In this document: positions 58,745 to 64,000 of the stretch, in pieces
Numbering within the stretch: position 1 is the first letter of the stretch
How the letters are laid out: the number at the start of each line of letters is the position of its first letter
From: Nocardia vinacea
GTDB lineage: Bacteria > Actinomycetota > Actinomycetes > Mycobacteriales > Mycobacteriaceae
NCBI RefSeq assembly: GCF_035920345.1
Contig: NZ_CP109149.1
Location: 1,054,001-1,118,000, forward strand
Length of the DNA: 64,000 nucleotides
Direction of reading: 5' to 3'
Notes under the pieces: model-generated
The model's input: only the letters and a program-made list of their open reading frames with translations
Databases searched by the model: none
Told to the model about the DNA's origin: nothing
Made by a program: the position numbers and the translations under genes

Positions 58745-60986
58745 TGGAACGCCGATCGTCGAGTAGGGCCGAAGGTGTTCCGGTGAAGACGATTTCGCCG
58801 CCGTGCTTGCCGCCGTCCGGTCCGAGATCGATCACCCAGTCGGCCCGTTTGACCACCTCGAGATCGTGTTCGATGACGATGACCGTATTGCCCGCGTCGA
58901 CCAGACGGTCCAGCAGGGCGATCAGGGCGTCGACATCGGCCATGTGCAGTCCGGTGGTCGGCTCGTCGAGTACGTAGATGCCGCCGCTGCGGTGCAGGTG
59001 ATCGGCGAGTTTGATGCGTTGACGTTCACCGCCGGAGAGTGAACTCAGCGAGCGGCCGAGCGTCAGATAGCCGAGACCGACCTCGTTCAACGCCCGCAGT
59101 GGAGTCCGAATCTTGCTGCCCGCATTGCCATTCCAGAAGTCGAGAGCCTGCTCCGCGGTCATATCCAACACATCGGCGATGGATGCACCGCGCACGGTAT
59201 AGCCCAGCACCTCGCGACGATAGCGGCGTCCGTGGCAGCTCTGACACACGGTGGTGATCGGATCCATGTAGGCGAGATCGGTGAAAATGACGCCTGCTCC
59301 ACCACATTCGGCGCATGCGCCCTCGGAGTTGAAGCTGAACAGTCCCGGCTTGACGCCGTGCTCGTTGGCGAACACCTGCCGCATCGGGTCCATGATGCCG
59401 ATGTAGGTGGCGGGGCTGGAACGTCGGGAGGCGGCTATGGCGGACTGGTCCACGGCGATCGCCTGCGGGTAGGCGCGCACGAAGGCATCGGATACCAACG
59501 TGCTCTTGCCCGAACCCGCCACACCCGTGACCGCGGTGAGCACGCCCGTGGGGAACCGTGCGGTCAGGTTCTTCAGGTTATACGAATCCGCGCCGGTAAC
59601 CGCGAACCAGCCGGTCGGGGTGCGGCTCGCGCTTTTGACCGGTTGCACCCGCCGCAGCTGTTCACCGGTCGACGTGCCCGAGGTGCGTAACTTTTCTACG
59701 GTGCCCTGGAAGACGACCTGACCGCCGTGCCCGCCCGCGCCAGGTCCCATATCCACGATGTGGTCGGCGACGGCGATGACATCGGGGGAGTGTTCGACCA
59801 CCAGCACCGTATTGCCCTTGTCGCGCAACTGGATCAGCAGCTTGTTCAATCGGCCGATATCGCGCGGATGCATGCCGACGCTGGGTTCGTCGAAAATGTA
59901 GGTCATCCCGGTGAGACTGGATCCGAGATGCCGAACAACTTTGAGCCGCTGCGCTTCTCCGCCGGAAAGTGTGGATGTCTCGCGATCCAGTGAGAGATAT
60001 CCGAGGCCCACTTCCTCGATCCGGCGCAACCGGGCGATGGCGGCATCGGCGATCGGTGCAGCGGGTGTCCCATCGAGCTCGCCGAGCACGTCTATGAGGT
60101 CGGTTACCTCCATGCGGCCGAAGTCGGCGATGCCGAACCCGTTGATCCGGCTTGCCAGCGCGTCGGAATTCAACCGTGCGCCACCGCATTCCGGACATGT
60201 CTGCGCATGGACGACCGCCATCGCCGCGGCGCGATTCTTATCGCTCAGCGCACCGAGGTCGCGTTTGATGTAGAGCCGGTCGAAACGTTCCAGCAGTCCC
60301 TCATAGGCATTGCTGCCCATCGAGCCGGTCTTGTTGCGGCGGGGTACCCGGAATCCGTTGCCGCGCAGGAACAATTGCCATTCATCCGGAGTGAAATCGC
60401 GTAATGGCTTGTCCGGATCGAAGAGACCGGACTCCGCGTAGATCTGCCACTGAAATGTCCCCACCGCAAACGGCGGAAAGTTTATGGCACCCTCGTTGAG
60501 CGATTTGGCGGCGTCGAGCAACTTGTCCAGATCCGGCCGCACCACCTGGCCGAGCCCACCACACTCGGGACACATGCCCACCGGGTCGTTGAACGAATAA
60601 CGGGTCGCCTCACCGGCACTCGGCTCGCTGTACCGCGAGAACAGCACACGAACGATGGACTGGATATCGCTCATGGTGCCGACAGTCGAGCGGGAATTAC
60701 CGCCGATCGGCTTCTGATCGACCACCACAGCGGGTGCGAGGTTGTCGATCACATCGGCCTCGGGCCGCTCGTACTTGGGCAGTCGGTTGCGGATGAACCA
60801 GGTGAAGGTCTCATTGAGCTGACGCTGCGATTCGACGGCGACGGTGCCGAAGACCACCGACGATTTGCCCGATCCGGATACGCCGGTGAAGACGACGATC
60901 TTGCCTTTGGGGATGGCCAGGGAGATATTGCGCAGGTTGTTGGCGCGGGCCCCGATGATCTGGATGGTGTCTCGGTCTGCGTTCAC
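58710..60986 (-). CDS. UvrA-like ABC ATPase (UvrA2/DrrC class)
   Basis: About 758 residues, shorter than UvrA (about 950). Two ABC modules: Walker A GVSGSGKSS and GVAGSGKST, signatures LSGGEAQRL and LSGGERQR, Walker B IFDEPSVGM and VLDEPTTGL. Four Cys pairs (CPECGG, CPECGG, CAECGG, CQSCHG) mark the UvrA zinc modules. The UvrB-binding insert is absent, as in UvrA2/DrrC proteins linked to resistance to DNA-binding drugs. GTG 60986 follows a TACCGT -10 by seven bases; a TTG at 61007 is the longer choice. Divergent from a WYL regulator. Confidence 0.88.
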   Translation of the reverse strand: MNADRDTIQIIGARANNLRNISLAIPKGKIVVFTGVSGSGKSSVVFGTVAVESQRQLNETFTWFIRNRLPKYERPEADVIDNLAPAVVVDQKPIGGNSRSTVGTMSDIQSIVRVLFSRYSEPSAGEATRYSFNDPVGMCPECGGLGQVVRPDLDKLLDAAKSLNEGAINFPPFAVGTFQWQIYAESGLFDPDKPLRDFTPDEWQLFLRGNGFRVPRRNKTGSMGSNAYEGLLERFDRLYIKRDLGALSDKNRAAAMAVVHAQTCPECGGARLNSDALASRINGFGIADFGRMEVTDLIDVLGELDGTPAAPIADAAIARLRRIEEVGLGYLSLDRETSTLSGGEAQRLKVVRHLGSSLTGMTYIFDEPSVGMHPRDIGRLNKLLIQLRDKGNTVLVVEHSPDVIAVADHIVDMGPGAGGHGGQVVFQGTVEKLRTSGTSTGEQLRRVQPVKSASRTPTGWFAVTGADSYNLKNLTARFPTGVLTAVTGVAGSGKSTLVSDAFVRAYPQAIAVDQSAIAASRRSSPATYIGIMDPMRQVFANEHGVKPGLFSFNSEGACAECGGAGVIFTDLAYMDPITTVCQSCHGRRYRREVLGYTVRGASIADVLDMTAEQALDFWNGNAGSKIRTPLRALNEVGLGYLTLGRSLSSLSGGERQRIKLADHLHRSGGIYVLDEPTTGLHMADVDALIALLDRLVDAGNTVIVIEHDLEVVKRADWVIDLGPDGGKHGGEIVFTGTPSALLDDRRSITADYLRRSGA

Positions 60987-60993
60987 AATCGCC

Positions 60994-60999
60994 ACGGTA
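60994..60999 (-). promoter_or_regulatory. Predicted -10 box for leaderless UvrA-like transcript
   Basis: TACCGT on the minus strand, seven bases before GTG 60986; no Shine-Dalgarno sequence between. It abuts the palindrome at 61005-61031. Confidence 0.5.
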
Positions 61000-61004
61000 G
61001 GTGC

Positions 61005-61031
61005 CAATGAGGTCAGGATCGGTCCTCATTG
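61005..61031. promoter_or_regulatory. 27-bp palindrome, likely WYL-regulator operator
   Basis: CAATGAGG (61005-61012) and CCTCATTG (61024-61031) are perfect complements flanking 11 bases. The element separates the divergent UvrA-like and WYL regulator promoters, directly upstream of both -10 boxes (60994-60999 minus; 61037-61042 plus). A single bound dimer could shut both. Confidence 0.7.
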
Positions 61032-61036
61032 CGGCG

Positions 61037-61042
61037 GATACT
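61037..61042 (+). promoter_or_regulatory. Predicted -10 box for leaderless WYL regulator transcript
   Basis: GATACT, seven bases before GTG 61050. GGAAG also precedes the GTG but only two bases away, too close for use as a ribosome-binding site. Leaderless start is favoured. Confidence 0.45.
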
Positions 61043-61049
61043 GGAAGCT

Positions 61050-62024
61050 GTGACCGACACCGCCGCCCGACTACTGCAGCTGCTCTCCCTGCTGCAGACC
61101 CGCCGCGAATGGACCGGGCCCGAGCTGGCCGAACGCCTCGGTGTGACGGTCCGGACGGTGCGCCGCGATATCGAGCGGCTGCGGGAATTGGAATATCCGG
61201 TGCATGCCGGCCTCGGTTCGGGCGGCGGTTATCGGCTGGGGGCCGGGACCGCACTGCCGCCGCTGTTGCTCGACGACGAAGAGGCCGTCGCGATCACGCT
61301 CGGATTGCGCAATGCCGCGCTGGGCGCGGTCGAGGGCATCGACGAGTCATCGGCGCGGGCACTGGTCAAGCTGCAACAGGTGCTGCCCGCCCGACTCCGC
61401 CGCCGAGTAGAGGCGGTCCGGTCGGCAACGGTATCGCTGGGCGGCCCCGCAGCCGGACCGATGGTCGACCCGGAAACCCTGGTCGTCCTGGCCGCTACCT
61501 GCCGCGACCGCGAACGCATCCGCTTCCACTACCGCGATAAAGGCGATGCCGAAACCCGCCGCCTGACCGAACCCCACAGCCTCGTCTCCGCGGGCCGCCG
61601 CTGGTACCTGGTCGCTTGGGATATCGACCGCACCGACTGGCGCACCTTCCGCGTAGACCGCATCGAAGCCCCGCAACCGATCGGAATACGCAGTACCCCA
61701 AGGCAATTACCCGCCGAAGACGCGGCTGCCTTTGTCACCCAATCCCTCGCCCACTCCCGCCCGCTGCGCAGAGTGGTCTTCCTCGTCCACGCCCCGGCCC
61801 CGCAACTGATCGAAACCTTCCGCGTCCGCCCTGAGGAAATCGAGCCCATCGACGACAAATCCTGTCTCCTCCGCACCACCGCCGACTCACTGGAATGGAC
61901 CGCCGTGCGAATCGCCCATCTGGGCCTGGAATTCGAGGTCAGAGAACCACCGGAGATGGCGGAAATGCTGACCGACCTCGGACGCAAACTCCTCCGTGCG
62001 GCGGGCCGGGCAACAGGTGTGTAG
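61050..62024 (+). CDS. YafY/WYL-domain transcriptional regulator
   Basis: About 324 residues. N-terminal DeoR-type winged HTH (about 5-60: LLQLLSLLQTRREWTGPELA, RLGVTVRTVRRDIERLREL), then the WYL domain (about 140-220) with the eponymous RRWYLVAWDIDRTDWRTFRV, and a C-terminal WCX part. WYL proteins often bind nucleic acids or nucleotides and control stress or defence genes. The divergent UvrA-like ATPase and the shared palindrome suggest a local DNA-damage or drug-resistance switch. Confidence 0.88.
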   Translation: MTDTAARLLQLLSLLQTRREWTGPELAERLGVTVRTVRRDIERLRELEYPVHAGLGSGGGYRLGAGTALPPLLLDDEEAVAITLGLRNAALGAVEGIDESSARALVKLQQVLPARLRRRVEAVRSATVSLGGPAAGPMVDPETLVVLAATCRDRERIRFHYRDKGDAETRRLTEPHSLVSAGRRWYLVAWDIDRTDWRTFRVDRIEAPQPIGIRSTPRQLPAEDAAAFVTQSLAHSRPLRRVVFLVHAPAPQLIETFRVRPEEIEPIDDKSCLLRTTADSLEWTAVRIAHLGLEFEVREPPEMAEMLTDLGRKLLRAAGRATGV

Positions 62025-62033
62025 CACCGTGAA

Positions 62034-62945
62034 TCATGGTGGTGGATTGAGCGTCTCGTCCTTGCGTAGGAGTTTTGTCACTTCCTCGCCGATCGTCGAT
62101 GTCAGTCGGTCGGGGCAGGCGATGCCGAGTTTGCGAGCGAGTTCGGCACCGTGCAGATCGACGGCCGCCTCCGCGAGGTCGGTCAGTGTCGCGGTGGCCG
62201 CACGTGCCTGAACCCAGGCCGTGGTTGCGGTAGCGGCCGCGATCAGCACAGCGGGCCACCACCACGCGGCGACCACGAGATACAGTGCGGCCCAGCCGAA
62301 TAAGCGCGCGGCACCGGTGTAACTCGCATGCGCGGCGCTCAGTTCGGCCCTCGCGTCCTCGGGCATGGTGAACCACAGTCGCGGCCAAGCCGCCGACATG
62401 TCGAGCCGATAGCGGGCGAACACTCGGATATCCAAGCCGCGCAACCGATCCCCGATCCAGGTCGGCCGGTCCGCCGGAACCGGACTGATTCTTCGGCAGG
62501 CGGCAACGGTCGCGGGCAGGTCCGGTGCGTGCGCTGTCGCCGCGCCGCCCGACAACGCCGCCCGAGTCGCTTCCTCGACCTTCTCGTGCGCCGTCTGCCA
62601 GCGCTCGCGGCGGAAGTTCGTCAGATAGCGAGCGGGCCGTCGGCGACCAGGAATTGTCCAGAGCCGTTCCACGATTCGCCCGAGCCAGCTCGCCGCCAAA
62701 CCGGCCGCCGCGGCGAAGCCCAGTATGCCCGCCGCCACCACAACGACCCGGGTGAGCTGACTTCCCGTGGCGGACTTGACGAATTCGTCGACCCAGCCGT
62801 CCAGCCGACGTGGGTCGAGTGCATGGCAGTGACCGAGCCGAACCGCGACCAAGACCGTCGCGACCCACAGCAGACCGGGAACTACGAGCAGCGTGACCCA
62901 GCGTTCGGCGAGCTTCTTGCCCAACTCGCCGAGAAATGCGTTCAC
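62034..62945 (-). CDS. Hypothetical membrane protein
   Basis: 303 residues from GTG 62945. Two hydrophobic segments in the N-terminal half (WVTLLVVPGLLWVATVLVAV; VVVVAAGILGFAAAAGLAA) and two towards the end (LFGWAALYLVVAAWWWPAVL; IAAATATTAWVQARA), with a charged cytosolic loop of about 140 residues between (RYLTNFRRERWQTAHEKVEE). No enzyme motif is seen. It overlaps the preceding small gene by a GTGA junction and so is co-expressed. Possibly a membrane partner of the conflict-type system at the end of the window. Confidence 0.7.
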   Translation of the reverse strand: MNAFLGELGKKLAERWVTLLVVPGLLWVATVLVAVRLGHCHALDPRRLDGWVDEFVKSATGSQLTRVVVVAAGILGFAAAAGLAASWLGRIVERLWTIPGRRRPARYLTNFRRERWQTAHEKVEEATRAALSGGAATAHAPDLPATVAACRRISPVPADRPTWIGDRLRGLDIRVFARYRLDMSAAWPRLWFTMPEDARAELSAAHASYTGAARLFGWAALYLVVAAWWWPAVLIAAATATTAWVQARAATATLTDLAEAAVDLHGAELARKLGIACPDRLTSTIGEEVTKLLRKDETLNPPP

Positions 62946-63322
62946 GAGCGCACTTCGGCGTCGGCCAACGGCAGTCCGGTCATCGTGCACGTCGAGGCAC
63001 TCGGTGCGCTGCCCACCAGCAGCACCCGCGCGCAGCGCTGCGGGGCCGGACACACCTGCGCCGATATCGATGGATGCCCGGTGCCACCGGGCATACCGGC
63101 ATAGTTCCGCGAGCCCGTTGTCACGTGGTCGATGCCGTGCTGGGCAAAGAGTTGGTCCAGCGCGTCCAGTTCGGATTCCAGTGCGGTATGGGTGGTTCCG
63201 GTACGGACGGTCTGCACGATCCGGTCCAACAGTGCGGAGGCGCCGATGTTGGCGGCGGTCGAGACGAAGCTCGCATCGGCCAGCAGCACACACACCCGGT
63301 CGATCCGTTGGGCCACCCTCAT
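62942..63322 (-). CDS. Hypothetical protein, effector-associated type suspected
   Basis: 126 residues. The first 70 are helical (FVSTAANIGASALLDRIVQT, ALESELDALDQLFAQHGIDH); the rest contains cysteines at CPAPQRCAR and near the end. The size, leading helical part and position beside a TPR protein gene recall effector-associated adaptor proteins of actinobacterial NTPase/CHAT systems, but no named domain can be assigned. It is divergent from the TPR gene (about 118 bases between starts) and coupled to the membrane protein. Confidence 0.55.
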   Translation of the reverse strand: MRVAQRIDRVCVLLADASFVSTAANIGASALLDRIVQTVRTGTTHTALESELDALDQLFAQHGIDHVTTGSRNYAGMPGGTGHPSISAQVCPAPQRCARVLLVGSAPSASTCTMTGLPLADAEVRS

Positions 63323-63439
63323 TCCGGCCTCCGCTCAATGTCTGGCGCGGGCAAGGCGACTCGCCGTTCGCTGATTGTGCGATGGTAGCCCGATCGCGAC
63401 AATGGTGGCAGCTGTCGGCGATCTCACGGGGGTGTGCGG

Positions 63440-64000
63440 ATGTCTGACGATCTCGATGAAGCCGTGGTGCGGCTGAATATCTCCCGCGCGATTTACGGCC
63501 GGTTCGTCGACACCGGCGCTCTGTTCATGCTGCAGTCGTCGGTCCATGCGGGTGAGGCGGCCGTAGCAGCGGCCGCGCCGGACCATCCGGCGATCGCCGC
63601 GATACTGTCCAACCACGCCAAGCAATTGCTGCAATTGCATGCCCACACCGATGATTTCGATGTTCTGGACGCGGCCATCGGCCGACTGCGCGAGGCACTG
63701 GCGATTACCGAGTCCGATGATCCGGACCGATCCCAGCTCCGGGTGGGGCTGGCTTCTGCGCTGCGTTGGTGGTTCGACGAGATGCGAGATCCGGCCGCGC
63801 TGCGGGAAGCGGTGGATCTGTTCCGCGAGCAGGTCGCCGAAGGTCCCGCTGACAGTCCGTATCGGGTCACCTGGCTGAACGACCTCGCCAACGCACTGCT
63901 CGAAATGTCCGAGTTCGCCGGTGAAGTCGGGCCGCTCGAGAAATCGATAGCGGTGCGCCGCGCGGCCGTGCGGGCAGCCGAAAGTGCCGACGACCAGGGC
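63440..64000 (+). CDS. TPR-repeat protein, N-terminal part (runs off window)
   Basis: At least 187 codons, open to the window end. After a 40-residue head, repeats of about 34-45 residues are visible (DFDVLDAAIGRLREALAITE; DPAALREAVDLFREQVAEGP; GPLEKSIAVRRAAVRAAESA), each with L-x-E-A-x-x-x-x-R spacing as in the actinobacterial TPR arrays that precede CHAT protease domains. GGGGGTG precedes ATG 63440. The decisive C-terminus lies outside the window, so the type is inferred. Confidence 0.6.
   Translation, partial: MSDDLDEAVVRLNISRAIYGRFVDTGALFMLQSSVHAGEAAVAAAAPDHPAIAAILSNHAKQLLQLHAHTDDFDVLDAAIGRLREALAITESDDPDRSQLRVGLASALRWWFDEMRDPAALREAVDLFREQVAEGPADSPYRVTWLNDLANALLEMSEFAGEVGPLEKSIAVRRAAVRAAESADDQG

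Noticed and set aside
1..64000. tRNA, rRNA, prophage or CRISPR loci
   Set aside because: None was recognised on either strand; apart from the TnpB relic, no integrase, terminase, capsid or Cas-like protein is present.

Overview
The window looks like a chromosomal segment of a high-GC mycolic-acid actinomycete, most probably Nocardia or a close relative. The grounds are uniformly high third-position GC, many GTG starts, several apparently leaderless genes, a perfect KstR-type sterol operator, a mycobacterial-type operon (relatives of Rv3531c-Rv3530c-Rv3529c) and mycothiol-dependent enzyme families. The species is inferred from gene content, not from a marker gene. No rRNA, tRNA or CRISPR array was seen.

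Layout. 0-6.3 kb: end of a membrane protein, a secreted membrane-anchored protein, a FadE5/DmdC-type acyl-CoA dehydrogenase with a divergent TetR regulator, a PLP-dependent deaminase, a NUDIX hydrolase and an HTH-TPR regulator. 6.4-8.2 kb: a packed cluster of small uncharacterised genes with accessory character. 8.3-16.2 kb: a large LuxR ATPase regulator, an epoxide hydrolase, a MerR regulator, and cysNC-cysD for sulfate activation to PAPS. 16.2-21.0 kb: an IclR regulator and a three-gene operon (DUF1214-like protein, SDR, sulfotransferase) behind a KstR operator, then a hotdog thioesterase with a weaker KstR-like site. 21.3-26.8 kb: HAD phosphatase, TetR with two START-like proteins, an ECF42-type sigma factor with its DGPF partner, and a GntR-ABC ATPase pair. 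26.8-28.7 kb: leuA behind a leucine leader peptide and alternative hairpins.

28.7-41.7 kb: LuxR ATPase regulator, DinB protein, an HsaA/HsaD-like ring-cleavage pair, an orphan response regulator, a KstD-like flavoprotein, an epimerase/PEP-swivel fusion, a secreted MptpB-like phosphatase and a D-aminoacylase. 41.7-52 kb: a TnpB relic, a decayed polyol dehydrogenase, xylB, and a four-gene operon (fucose/arabinose-type isomerase, FGGY kinase, odd thioredoxin, GH172/DUF2961) that may break down alpha-D-arabinofuranosides or related sugars; then a SDR/TetR pair with a clear operator and a beta-propeller glycosidase. 52-64 kb: a proline-tailed membrane protein, a second PEP-swivel enzyme/MptpB-like phosphatase pair, an MDR oxidoreductase with a divergent AraC regulator, a DinB protein behind a striking tandem operator, a UvrA-like ATPase divergent from a WYL regulator, and the start of a TPR protein next to two unknown genes.

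The most interesting signals are: (1) two separate loci pairing a histidine-swivel PEP-utilising enzyme with an MptpB-like phosphatase; (2) the GH172-isomerase-kinase operon; (3) sulfate activation beside a KstR-controlled sulfotransferase; (4) a 75-bp palindromic repeat present twice, both times just after a stop codon; (5) several near-perfect palindromic operators, above all the double site upstream of 58025.
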